Source of the DNA: Scilla litardierei | Taxonomy: Eukaryota > Streptophyta > Magnoliopsida > Asparagales > Asparagaceae | Length of the DNA: 64,000 bases | NCBI GenBank assembly: GCA_030789695.1 | Contig: CM061141.1 | Span: forward strand, 319,612,452-319,676,451 | Direction of reading: 5' to 3' | Shown: positions 1 to 10,308 of the stretch, one piece after another | Numbering within the stretch: the stretch's first letter is position 1 | Layout of the letters: every line of letters begins with the position of its first letter | Position numbers and translations under genes: made by a program | Notes under the pieces: model-generated | The model's database searches: none | What the model saw: only the letters and a program-made list of their open reading frames with translations | Told to the model about the DNA's origin: nothing

Positions 1-2090
1 CATTTGAATAGACGTCCCGAAGTCTATTCAGGCATTTTAAGGAAATGTGGAAATTATCTTTACAAGATGTCCACGAAGGTATGCCGTCACAACATCCAAT
101 AACGGCATATCAAAAATTTTCCTTCGCCAAATCGTAAGGTATTCGCTTTTGATAACTTAGGGAGACTGATGCATCATTTATGAGACATGCTCATTTGAAT
201 TTGTTCGATCCCTAGTTTCAGCGAAATTTTCCTTGGGCTATAGGTTGTACCGTATAGCATACGATTTTGTATTTATTTTTCTTATGTTTGCAATACTTTG
301 TTTTATCCACAGGTTTGACACCTTTTGGTGTCTGGACTTCAGGTCCGAACATTTCACGTTTCATAAGTGAGTCCAGCTCATCTTTTATTGCCACGTTCCA
401 CGTTTGGCCAATCTCTACGTTTGCCTTCTAGCAACGGAGTGTGGAACGATAATTTTCAAACATCATCGCCATTGCGATGTATATGGCAATATAATACGTG
501 AATACATTGTCGACAATTTATGTTCTATCTGTCCAACACCTCCCCAGTACGTACAACATTTACTTAATTTCAATTTTTCCCGGCAATTCCTCTGCAGTGG
601 ATTCCGGGAAGGGTGATGGTGTGGACAGGAGCTCATTGTCCTGTGGTAGTATTGTCTTAAGGTCTCCAGGAGTTTCTGTCCTTGGAGCCTGGTGGTCTGC
701 CTCTTTTCTGTTGAGGATCAGCCACTTCTGCTGCTGGTGGATTGCATCCATTCTCGGGGATGTCAATCCTAGCTGGAGTTTTTGCAGCAGGGATGTGTGA
801 TCTGACAATCTTCTGGTTGTCAATAAATGATTCCGGTAATTGGTAGACAGTGTTCTGTATGTGGAGGATCTTCGGGATCTCTTCTACACATTGTATTGTT
901 ACCGGATCATAGTGGGTCAAACTTTTTGTATCCCACGTTATAATTTTCTTCGCGCCAGATTTTCTAGTATCTGGGCATATTTTTGGGAAACTTGTCTCAT
1001 CGAAATCACAGTCTTCAAGATGTGCCTTAAATGCGTCCCCCGTTTGGGGTTCTAGGTAGCTTATAAGTGAGGGTGAGTCAAACCCTGCATGGATACCTAG
1101 GCGACGTTGAGTACCGTTTGGGTCCTCTTTGGTGGTGCAATGGGGATTTAAGACTGCGCGACCGAAGATTCTCAGATGAGAAATGTTCGGTGGCATTCCA
1201 TATGCAAATTGCATTGGAGACTCTGACCTCCAGAGGGTCTTATTTTCATTTACGATGCAGCATGCAGAGTTTGCATGTCCCCATGCATCCATAGGTAATC
1301 GGGATTTAATGGACGTTTAGTCCATTGGAGTCTACTTTTCAGTGACTCTGCCGACCCATTTTGGGTATGAACATGCGGCACTTGTATGTTCATTTTCAAT
1401 TCCCGTTGATTGGCAGTACTCTTGAAAAGACTGGGAGGTATATTTCCTAACATTAACCAGACTTATTTACAATATTTTATTGTCTGGGAAATGTGCCCGC
1501 AACATTTTTATTTTTGTGCCAATAGCTTTGGAAAAGCTAAGTTGCGGGTTTGTAGTAGACACACGTACGAATATTCTGAGGATGCATTTATCAGTACAGT
1601 GAAGTACTGAAATAGCCCACTAGGGGTGGTGGATTTTATCCACATCTATCTCCTTGTATTCTTTTTGAGGAAGCGTGGAGATCCTTTTTCAACTTTTCGT
1701 GGAGATGGCCTTGTAATTAATCTTCCCTTATAGTAAGGGATGCGATGGAATTTTCCCTTCTGAAGAATCTTCTGGTTCTTCAAGTCATACCCATAGGATA
1801 AGATATTGTGCATCATCACAAATCCAGGGTGGCCAAGTCCATCATGCCAGAGTAAAAACTCGGCTGATGTAGGGCACTTCAGGTGCTCCGTTTAATTCTG
1901 CTTCCTTTCTCCGAATCTTCGTATGGTAGAGGCCTATAAGGCTCTCAAAACGTTCAAGTGTGGATTTTACTCCTTTTTCTTGAGACGTTGCATACGGTAA
2001 TTTTTCATTTACATTTGCTGTTTCCAAGTGGGATCCGTTGAAACGGATGTCCTTGAAACTTAAAAAGTTTCTTTTTGGAATTCGGAGGGA
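1..2090 (-). pseudogene. Copia integrase and reverse transcriptase remnant
   Basis: Conceptual translation of the minus strand, using several frames, gives a copia integrase and the first part of reverse transcriptase. Around 1640-1250 the core region reads VLINASSEYSYVCLL and later VPHVHTQNGSAESL, the segment carrying the third acidic residue of the DDE core. Around 1190-1010 the integrase C-terminal motif NISHLRIFGRAV and the segment QRRLGIHAGFDSPSLISYL are visible. RT begins near 420 with WNVAIKDELDSLMKREMFGP. Stops and frameshifts interrupt it throughout, so it cannot make a polyprotein. The longest open piece is 657-1292. Confidence 0.8.
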
Positions 2091-2389
2091 TTAGTGCATC
2101 CATTTTTGTGTCGTTTGGGGGCAACTGTGTTGCATTCTCGGGATCTTCAATATAGCCCTGATATTGGGCTTTGTATTGAAAGAGATCGTACGTGTTTATT
2201 GTCTACTAATTATTTATGAGAGCAGTTTCAAAAGATGAAACATAAAGGCACATGCATATTCAGATAGACATATTCATATATTGTCTACTAAAATTTTTCA
2301 ATCAAAACAGATTGCGTAATACAAAAGCTCTCATAACGTGAGATGTTCTAAACAATTTTGCAAGATAAAAGTAAAGGCTAGTCAAGCAT

Positions 2390-3339
2390 GTCATTATTTT
2401 CGAAGTCGTCAGCTGAAAAACTTAACTGGAGCATCAGATGTCATCAGGTTTGTTTCAGCTTTATTTTTCTTGTTCTCTTTATACAAATCCTGGAGATGAT
2501 GCGGAGTTCGGCACACTCTGGACCAGTGGCCTTTCATGCCACAATTTTGGCACTGGTCTTCCCATTCCCTCTTGGGTGGGGGTATATCATTTCTATTTTT
2601 TTTATTTCTGTGCCTCGTGAACTTCCGCTTACTTTCATTATTTCGATGCTGCTGTACATGGCCCTTGGCATTTTTCTGTTGACCCCCCTTCTGTGGTCTT
2701 TCTTTTCTTTTATTATCTCTCTTCTTTTTGAAGGAAGAGGAATAGTGAGCTTCTGGTGGGGGCAGTGCCGGGGAGCGTATATTGTGAGTGGAGAGAAGAA
2801 GCTCTCTGTTTTACTCGGCCATGAGTAAACATGACGGCAGCTCGAAATACTTGGTGAACTTGCGTTCACGGTATTGCTGCATGAGTATCGCATCTTTTTC
2901 ATGGAAGGACGTATACGTCTTTTCCAGCATGCGATTTTCTGAGACTTTTTCACCACACAACTTCAGGCGTGAGGTGATGCTAAAAAGTGCTGAGTTGTAC
3001 TCAGCAATGGACTTAAAGTCCTATAGTCTCATGTTCTCCCACTCATATCGTGCCCTTGGGAGTATAACATCTTTCTGATGTTTATACCTGTCCTCAAGGG
3101 CAGTCCATAGCTCAAGTGGATCTTCGACCGTAAGGTATTCAGCCTTTAAGGTCTTGTCCACATGGCGGCGAATATAGGTGATGGCTTGCGCCTTTTATAT
3201 CGCAAACATTTTCTTTTTCTGTCACAGCAGCGATGAGGGACTTTGCCCGCAGGTGAAACTTTACATCTAGCTGCCAGCTTAGATAGTTTCTACCTGATTC
3301 TTCCAGTACTTCGAAATTAACGCTTGCAATATTAGCCAT
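2390..3339 (-). pseudogene. Copia gag remnant with zinc knuckle
   Basis: The gag start ATG is at 3339. The N-terminal segment contains LEESGRNYLSWQLDVKFHL, typical of plant copia gag proteins. After frameshifts the reading continues through LEKTYTSFHEKDAILMQQYR (about 2935-2875) and ends near 2560-2500 with a CCHC zinc knuckle of form CQNCGMKGHWSRVC. The CCHC motif binds nucleic acid in retroelement capsid proteins. Frame changes make this copy inactive. Confidence 0.75.
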
Positions 3340-4277
3340 TTATCTAGCAGAGCACAAACATGCATGAATTAATAATTAATTCAGAGAAAACATTTTCATG
3401 CGGAGGCAATATTTAACGAAAAACTAAATGTGTGGATCGGCCAGTCCCACAAGAAAGAGTCCAAAAAAGTCCACAGTCCAAATTATACAAATTTACAGCT
3501 TAAAGAAAATGAAAATACAACTTTGGAAACCCCGTGGGTCCCATATGATATCTCCATCTTCAAGCGTGGCCTCCGTCTTCATGGAAGTTGGTCTTCTTTC
3601 TTTGACATTTACATAAATTCCTCACTACAATTTCTCTCAAAAATAAAAGAAAAGTGCGGGAAATAAACTGTGGGACTAAACGGCCGATCCAAAAACCACA
3701 TTTAGCACTTCATGCAGAAATATTGTGCTCATCAACATTTTCATCATACATTTTCATCACAGGCATCACAGGCATTTAATATTCGCAGAGATGGATAAAT
3801 AATTTAAACACTTAATAATTATTGGACCACTGGGCAACGTCATACACCGTTAGGTTACTAACGGCAGAGCAGTCGCAGGATCTTCCTAATTATTAAGTTT
3901 TAAATACAATGCACAACCACGCATATAATATCCAACAGAATATACCAGAGATGCAAAGCATGTAAATATGATTTTTGCAGAAAAAAATCATCACAATGCA
4001 AATGTTGTAAATTGAATGGGTTTAATCAATTAAATTGATTAAGAGCCCAAAATAAACATTTTCGTTGTCAGAGGAAAAAGTTTTCCTCATCATCCCAAAA
4101 GCCCCCCCAAGAATCCCCAAAAAGTCCTCGCCTGCCCGGTATTTGTCACGTAATTTACCGTGATTTTTCACGAATATTTTGCCCTTAAATCCCCATTTTA
4201 AATTAATTTTTAGGCTAATAGGTTGCCTTTTGAGGCACATTCATAGCCCTATTGCCTCCCCCCAAATTTTTTTAATG

Positions 4278-4410
4278 AAAATCTGTGGGCCTGAAGCCCA
4301 CAGATCTGCTGTGGGCTTCGGGCCCACAGATCTGAAAATTTTTTTTTTTGTTGAATTCTGTGGGCCTGAAGCCCACAGATCTGCTGTGGGCTTCAGGCCC
4401 ATAGCGCTGC
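4278..4410. repeat. Paired inverted repeats in copia leader
   Basis: Two copies of a block of about 50 bp, separated by a T-rich spacer. Each contains CTGTGGGCCTGAAGCCCACAG followed by a second, similar palindrome (CTGTGGGCTTC-GGCCCACAG type). Each palindrome could form a hairpin or cruciform. No coding potential. Confidence 0.7.
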
Positions 4411-4439
4411 CTTTTTTTTTGAATTAGGGTTAGGGTTTA

Positions 4440-4802
4440 CCCCGGGGGGCGCCGCCGGGGGTCCGCCGCCGGGGGTCCGCCGCCCCCCGCTGCGGGGGGG
4501 GGGGGGGGGGGTCGGGGGCCGCCGCCCCCCGCAGAGGGGGGGGGCGTGGCCAGGGGGCCGCCGCCGCCGCCCCCTCTGCGGGGGGGGACGGCGGGGGCCG
4601 CCCCCCCTGCAGAGAGGGGGGCGGCCACGGGGGCCGCCGCCCCCCCTGCAGGGGAGGGCGGCGGCAGGGGCCGCCGCCGACCCCCCTGCAGGGGGGGGTG
4701 CGGCGGCTGCCGCCCCCCCTAGGGGGGGACGGCGTGGCGGGCGGGCGGGGCGGGGGGGGGGGGGGGGGGGGGGGGCGGGGGGGCGGCGAGGCCGCCGGCG
4801 GG
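4440..4802. repeat. Extreme G/C low-complexity tract
   Basis: About 360 bp made almost wholly of G and C on the plus strand, with repeated GCCGCCGCCCCCC-type blocks roughly 50-60 bp apart and two uninterrupted G runs, near 4494-4512 and 4753-4774. It lies between the primer-binding site and gag of the left-edge copia. Open frames across it translate to proline, glycine and alanine only and are not supported as genes. G-quadruplexes on the plus strand are likely by composition. Confidence 0.8.
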
Positions 4803-5150
4803 TCTAGATTTAGGGTTTGAAAAAAATCCAAAAAAAACCCTAAAAAATTTGATTTTGGGAAGAAAAATCCGTCGTTTTCAAGGCGACGATGAATCCCCAT
4901 GGCGATCTTGTGAGATCTAGGGGAGGGGTAATCATACGTATGATTAAAAACTTTGTTTTTAGAGTTTTTACCTCTATATCCGTCCTCCGGATATAGCGAC
5001 GGTTGCTCGAAGCCCTACGCGGATGACGACCCTTGATGGAGGAAGCCTTGCACCGCGCTAGTGGATCTCCCGTCTCGCCTTCGCCTTCGCCTTCGCAACG
5101 AACGGAAAAAATTTGTGGAAAAAATTTTTTAGAGGCTCGTGCTGATAACG

Positions 5151-5296
5151 TGTTATGAATCAACTACTGGGGGAGGAACCCCCAGCCCTTTATTTATAGG
5201 CATGGTAGGAGAGTAGATACATCGAATACATAGATATGGGCGTATCTCTAAGATACCCGCAATCCTAACCGACTCTGGTTATTTCCATTCACAACA
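5151..5296 (-). repeat. 5' LTR of the copia element at the left edge
   Basis: A 146-bp LTR bounded by TGTTATGAA at the left and TTCACAACA at the right, which are imperfect inverted repeats of the TG...CA type. The putative primer-binding site lies immediately to the left, as expected for the minus orientation. The partner LTR is outside the window, so neither length nor target-site duplication can be confirmed. Confidence 0.6.
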
Positions 5297-6377
5297 AATT
5301 CAAGTAAATCAAAATAATCATAGATTGAATCATATGCAGTTAGTCATGGCATCAATTAGATGTAGAAGTATCAGGTGGAAACCCTAAAAATATTATCGAA
5401 TTCAAAACAAATTACAATATCAAAACTCAACTAGAAGTATCGGGAAAAATTTGCACAAAAAAGCATAAGACAAAAAACGAAAAACAATTGACCTCGGAAT
5501 CACATATCAACTCCTTTACCTAAAAAATTAAATGGTATGTATACTAAGCAATTAGGTTCGTTTGCAGAGCAACTCCAGTTAGAATTTATGACCAAAGAAA
5601 GTTTAAAATTAAATGGTAAGTGTACTGAGCAATTAGGTCTGTTTGCAAAGTAAGGCCTTGGAATTTTATGACCAAAGAAAACTTAAAATTAAAGTGTACA
5701 GAGCAAATAGGTTCTGCGCAATTTTGACTGTGGAAATAATTTTTTGGGAACAAAGATTTCGCGGGGGAAAATCTTAAATGAATTGTGCCCGAGGGCACGG
5801 GTCATGACTAGTATGTATACACACACACACACATATCAGTAACATATGTGTGTATGCGTGTATGAGAAACATGTGTATCATCTACCCAAAGAGAAAACTT
5901 TCCTCATTAGTAGAGTGATAATGGTGATCGAGCTAAGAAATATTTCCCCAGCCCAAAATGTACTACTCAAATTCTTGCTGGTTAGGTTTGTCTTTCCTTT
6001 CCTTTTTTTCCCTTTTCCTTTTTTTCTTTTGATGTTTGACATTTTTAATCATTCTCTTTGTGAAAAGGATTAATGCATTAATTTTTTTTCATTTTTTCAG
6101 TCTTTCTCTTTCTCTTTGTCAACATGAAACCACATCAAGCCACCGTATTAATATCCAACTAACTTTGACTCACACATGAAACAAGAAAATTGCGTGTGTG
6201 ACTCATTCATGCAAAAATTTTAATCGTTTCATGCCACCCCCACAATAAATGACTTTGCTTGCTTGTGCCGTAGACTGGGTGAGGGCTCTCATATATAGCA
6301 AAAAGGCTACTTTTATTATCTTATTTGATTCTCAATCCACTAAAAAATAATTAATAAATGAGAATATAGAGCACGTA
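5297..6377. other. Intergenic DNA with an 80-bp tandem repeat
   Basis: No gene seen. At 5521-5720 two full copies and one partial copy of a unit of about 80 bp follow each other; shared words are GAGCAATTAGGT and TTTATGACCAAAGAAA. A short (AC)n run lies at 5819-5832. Confidence 0.55.
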
Positions 6378-6739
6378 CTAGAAATAACCCGTGCACACGG
6401 TGCACGGAGCAAAAAAAAAGATCCCTACGAATAAGATGCGGTGCACGCGCGCAAACGAAAAGGAGACGAAATTGTGGGCGTATGTGTCGGTATCGTCAGA
6501 TGGTAAAAGGATAAATACAAAAACCTTGGTGGCTACAGTGGAAAAATACCATAGGGCAAAAATGTAAATGAGTGAGATTGTGGGGTGATTTTTTTTTCGG
6601 ATGAGGAGGGAATGTCAGACATGTAAATAAGTGAGGTGATGTGGGTTTTTGTCATTGGTTGCACCTTATGTGGTGATGTAACATTGTTATATGGAACAAA
6701 CATGCCACATAGGACAAAACTCCTCTATTGTATAATAGA
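6378..6739 (-). mobile_element. Non-autonomous Helitron-like element A
   Basis: On the minus strand the element begins with TC (TCTATTATACAATAGAGG, from 6739) and ends with CTAG at 6381-6378. Just before that end sits a hairpin-forming CCGTGCACCGTGTGCACGG, then GTTATTT. A 5' TC, a 3' CTRR and a short terminal hairpin are the Helitron hallmarks. The flanking base after CTAG is T, as expected for insertion between A and T. It has no coding capacity. Confidence 0.55.
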
Positions 6740-7030
6740 CTAGAAATAACTTGTGCACACAGTACACGACGCAAGGAAAAATCCCGATGAACAGGATACG
6801 GTGAACGCGCGAAAAGGAACAAGAAGCATGTGCGTGTTTGTCGGTATCGTTGGGGGTAAAAGGGTAAACCCAAAAACATTGAGGGCTATAAGGGAAAAAG
6901 TACATAGGCCAAAGATGCAATTATGTGAGTTTGGAGAGTTTTTTTAGGTTTTTCGCAAAGTGGATTAGGGGGATGTCAAACATGCAAATACGTGAGAGTG
7001 GAGGTTTTTTTGCAAAGTGGGACGATGTGA
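6740..7030 (-). mobile_element. Helitron-like element B, 5' end uncertain
   Basis: A second 3' terminus in the same orientation directly abuts element A: CTAG at 6743-6740 preceded by a hairpin of GTGCACAC / GTGTAC type. Internal sequence is shared with element A (CCCGATGAACAGGATACGG versus CCCTACGAATAAGATGCGG). I could not place its 5' TC end; the right limit is an estimate. Confidence 0.4.
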
Positions 7031-7608
7031 CATTTGTCCCGGTCAGCGTGTGACTGGCACAAAGACCACTGACTGAGACAAACTCAGTCAGCAGCCCTCA
7101 AATTACAATAGATTTGTCTACCTTCGGACCACGAAGCCCTCAATGTCAATTTTGTGATTTATTACGTTTTCTTACATGTGGCTCTTGAATTATTTTCTCA
7201 CCTTGGTGTGCTACATGTCCATATGCTAACTTATTTTTTTCCTTTATAAGTTTCTTAGATATCTTTGATTACTTGGCCAATTTGCCATCCATGTTCAGGC
7301 TTAGTTTTTCTTTCTACTTCTTTAATTCTAAAAGCTTGTCTTGCAACGGTCGAAAAACCTTGATTGCATGTCATTGCTATTTGCAAAAAATGGCATTTAA
7401 TACTTTAAAGGTATTTTCTTGAAAATTCTTGCATTCTTTCTGGTTCTTTTCCTCTTGCACCAGATGTGATATATGCAATCTTTCCATGTAAAGAGTTTCA
7501 AGCAATTTTCATAATTCGTCTGTTGAATCACATTCAAATTTCAAAGAAGCTGTACAAAAGCTCTTCTGCTAAACACCACTAATTATATTTACCTGTCTTT
7601 AAATCAAA

Positions 7609-7982
7609 TTCTATTCCTTATTATAATTGAGGGATGTTTTTGAATTTGTCCCATGTGACAATGTCACATTGCCACATGAGACAATTTCCTTAAACCCAAA
7701 ACTCAAAAAACCCAACCCCCAAAACACACCCAAAACCAAAACACCCAAAATCACATCCAAAACCAAAACACCCAAAATCACACCCAAAACCAAAACACCC
7801 AAAATCACACCACCAATAAAAAAAAACCAAAAAAAAACCCAAGACGATACACACACTTAAACACACTCTTCTCACTTTCATCCGGTTTTGCACTCATCGA
7901 AACACCAGTGTGGGTCCCGCGTTCTGATTGTGTGGGTTGGTTTTTGAGGTGTATGTGCACTTTGTGCACGGGTTATTTCTAA
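7609..7982 (+). mobile_element. Helitron-like element C
   Basis: Plus orientation. It ends with the hairpin GTGCACTTTGTGCAC (7955-7969), then GGGTTATTT and CTAA (a CTRR terminus) at 7979-7982. Near its start it shares the inverted-repeat block TGTCCCATGTGACAATGTCAC with the neighbouring elements. At 7733-7812 it contains about three copies of a 26-27-bp unit, AAAACCAAAACACCCAAAAT. The 5' end is approximate. Confidence 0.4.
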
Positions 7983-8313
7983 CATTTGGGGGAGTTTCCC
8001 TACGGTGTTGTTGTCTTATGTGGCAACGTCACCTCCACTGTAGGGAAAGCTCACATACTCACAAATAATAATAAAAATTCCCCCCCTAACATCCCACTTA
8101 ATTGCAAGATCCCACACTCATAAATAAAATTAACCCCCACACCCACTTAATTGCAAAAAAGCAACTTCTCACTTAATTGCATGTTTCTCCGTGGTTTGGC
8201 GCTTATTTGCGTGCGTGCTCCCCTTTTACACTCGACGCTGTCGACACACACACACACTCACAGTTCTCGTTCCTTCTCGGGCTCTGTGGACCAAGTGCAC
8301 AGGTAATTTCAAG
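7983..8313 (+). mobile_element. Helitron-like element D
   Basis: Plus orientation, between elements C and E. It contains the inverted-repeat block TATGTGGCAACGTCACCTCC with flanking copies of TCCCTAC and GTAGGGA, and ends with CCAAGTGCACAGGTAATTTCAAG, a degenerate version of the 3' terminus of the family. Boundaries are approximate. Confidence 0.35.
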
Positions 8314-8660
8314 TCTATCATATAAAAGAGAGAGTTACCAATGTGCCATTGTCCTATGTGGCAATGTCACATCACCACATAGGACTATGGCACATTGGTA
8401 ATTTCCTCACCCCACTTACCACTAAAAAAAATCACCCAATGCACTTATTTACATGGTTGTCATTCTCCCAAAATCCCCAAAAAAACCCCACTCAATTATT
8501 GGTTTTGGTATTTTGACACTGGTATTTTGCACAATTTACTCTTCCACAATATCAACACACGCATCCACGATTCTTGCTCCTTCTCGATTGCACGCGTACA
8601 ACACATCTTATTCGTCCGGTGTTTTTCTCTCTCCGTACACACTGTGTACACATGTTATTC
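8314..8660 (+). mobile_element. Helitron-like element E
   Basis: Begins TCTATCATATAAAAGAGAG directly after the degenerate terminus of element D, and ends near 8660 after the hairpin GTACACACTGTGTACAC and TGTTATTC. Just inside its 5' end is the long palindrome at 8335-8401. Confidence 0.4.
8335..8401. repeat. 67-bp near-perfect palindrome
   Basis: TTACCAATGTGCCA at the left end is the exact reverse complement of the right end. The inner arms GTCCTATGTGG and CCACATAGGAC also pair, around a small ATGTCACAT centre. A transcript would fold into a long hairpin. Confidence 0.8.
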
Positions 8661-9553
8661 GTTGTCCAATTATATTCTACATTCTACTAGTGTTTGTAGA
8701 TTTTCCTTGTAACGTTTGTGTAAATCTTGTTGAATTAAAAAAAAATTTACAAATTTTCACGTGGCGCAAACGAAGTTTATTTTTCCATCGACCTGTCTGA
8801 CTTCAAATTTAATCCTTGAAAAACGACGGCGAGTTCACAAAAGCGCCAGCAGCGAGGCCGCCGCCCGCAGGAACCGCCCAATCGGCGACAGCCAAGAGGC
8901 GTGCGGCGGTTGACCAGTCACCGGGCGGTGAGCCGACCCCCAGTTTTCTTTTGACCTTTTTAAAAAACTGTTGCCCGCCAGCTGTATTGTTTTTAATTCA
9001 CAAAAATGACCTCACCGTGGCATCGTATTTACGTGGAAAGCCACCTCTGGACTCATCTTTTCCTTTTATTGTTTGCGAGCTGGACTTTTTAAAAATAAGC
9101 CAGGTGGTGGCTGCTTACTGTTTGATCATATTTTTTAGTGGCTGCAAAAAAACAAAGAAGACAAAAAATAAATGTAGCCAATGATGGATCTCAACCAAGC
9201 CTGAAGCCAAAGGAACAAAAGAATCAGATATAATCATTGTTTTGGTTAATTCAATGAAATAGCTGGAATTGGCAGATCCGACAATCTTACGACCACATTA
9301 TTTAAATGTAGTAACCAATTCAGATCGTTTAAATTAACAATTGTTGCTATCTCAGTCGGGTTCAATTGTGGCAAAAAAGTTGATTTATTTTTGCACTTAA
9401 TTTTAATCATGGAACCCAAGGGTGCAAGCACAAACCACATCGAATTAATTTTAAAAAAACCGTCTCCGTGATCGAGTCCCCGTAATAACACAGATAAACC
9501 AGGGTCATTTTCGTACTTATGGTCCTTCTCTGTAAAACAGGGTAGAAAGCGGG
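8661..9553. other. Intergenic, upstream of FATB
   Basis: No gene or recognisable element seen. Short open frames here have no recognisable similarity. The proximal part presumably contains the FATB promoter. Confidence 0.4.
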
Positions 9554-9560
9554 TATAAAT
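9554..9560 (+). promoter_or_regulatory. TATA box of FATB
   Basis: TATAAAT in a GC-richer context (GGGTATAAATAATGCG), about 190 bp upstream of the inferred leader-exon donor site and 755 bp upstream of the ATG. Transcription would start near 9585-9595. A telo-box-like CCCTAACCCTAG lies downstream at 9715-9726, inside the leader exon. Confidence 0.55.
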
Positions 9561-9589
9561 AATGCGACCCGAGAAGGGTGTCGTGTATA

Positions 9590-10277
9590 AACTTATCCCA
9601 AATCACTCTCGCGATTTCTTTGAATCGATCGCCAATTTTATTCTGAAGATACCCCCTCGCTCGAATCGAACTTCTCTCTCTCTCTCTAGAACTCGCGACG
9701 GAATCGAGATTCGAGCCCTAACCCTAGTTTCTCGACTGAGTGCTTCGGGGTAATCGATCTCTCTCTTTCTCTCTCCCCCCCTCTCCTCTTGTTTGCATTT
9801 TAGATCTGTTGGTTTTTAGCAGATTCTGTCTCAAAAGATTGGATTTTTATGGTTATTTTTGCTAGCATTTCTGTTACGGGAAGATCGACGCTGTTAATAA
9901 ATTCTGGTGCTTTCGTTTTTTTTTTTTGCGAGTTCCAGCTATAATGTGCGGTCTCTAAAGGTTTTAGCGCAACTTTTCGATAAAATTTGTTGTATATTAT
10001 TTTTTTATTTTGGATTTTTTTGGCAATTTATTTGATGAATCCCAGGTAAAGCTCTATTTTCCCCCGAACATTTTTTAACGCTGCAAGAACATCTTTTAGA
10101 GGATGGGATCATTGGGAATCATTAAAAATGAAATTTTTATGCGATTAGTTATGAGAATAAGCTGATGAGATCTGGTGAAAAGTTGTGGGGTTCTTCCGCA
10201 TTATATTAATTCCTGTTTTATTCATTGGTCTTAATCTAATAATATTAATCATAGTTTTTGTTCATGATGTCTGCCAG
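9590..10277 (+). other. FATB 5' leader exon and leader intron
   Basis: The inferred untranslated exon ends at 9749 (donor GGGG/GTAATC at 9750) and the leader intron ends at 10277 (acceptor CTGCCAG), 31 bp before the ATG. A long intron in the 5' untranslated region is common in plant FATB genes. The exon start is estimated from the TATA box. The exon is rich in CTCTCT repeats. Confidence 0.55.
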
Positions 10278-10308
10278 TTTTTGAGGAGAGGATAAATTTA
10301 TCCCAACC

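Larger units (their letters stand above)
1..5296 (-). mobile_element. Degenerate Ty1/copia retrotransposon, truncated by window start
   Basis: Minus-strand copia element. From right to left it shows a 146-bp 5' LTR (5151-5296), a primer-binding-site-like TTATCAGCACGAG near 5135-5147, a leader of about 1.8 kb, gag (from 3339), a decayed protease region, integrase (about 1640-700) and the start of reverse transcriptase (about 450-1). The rest of RT, RNase H and the 3' LTR lie left of position 1. Many frameshifts and stops make it non-functional. The same family occurs on the plus strand at 17615-26531: the segment 560-830 reads as the reverse complement of about 17615-17830. Confidence 0.85.

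Noticed and set aside
4430..4900. Pro/Gly/Ala-rich frames in the G/C tract
   Set aside because: Low-complexity translation of a repeat; all frames look alike.
7611..7856. Frame encoding a GVLVLGV-type repeat protein
   Set aside because: Produced by the 26-27-bp tandem repeat in a Helitron-like element.
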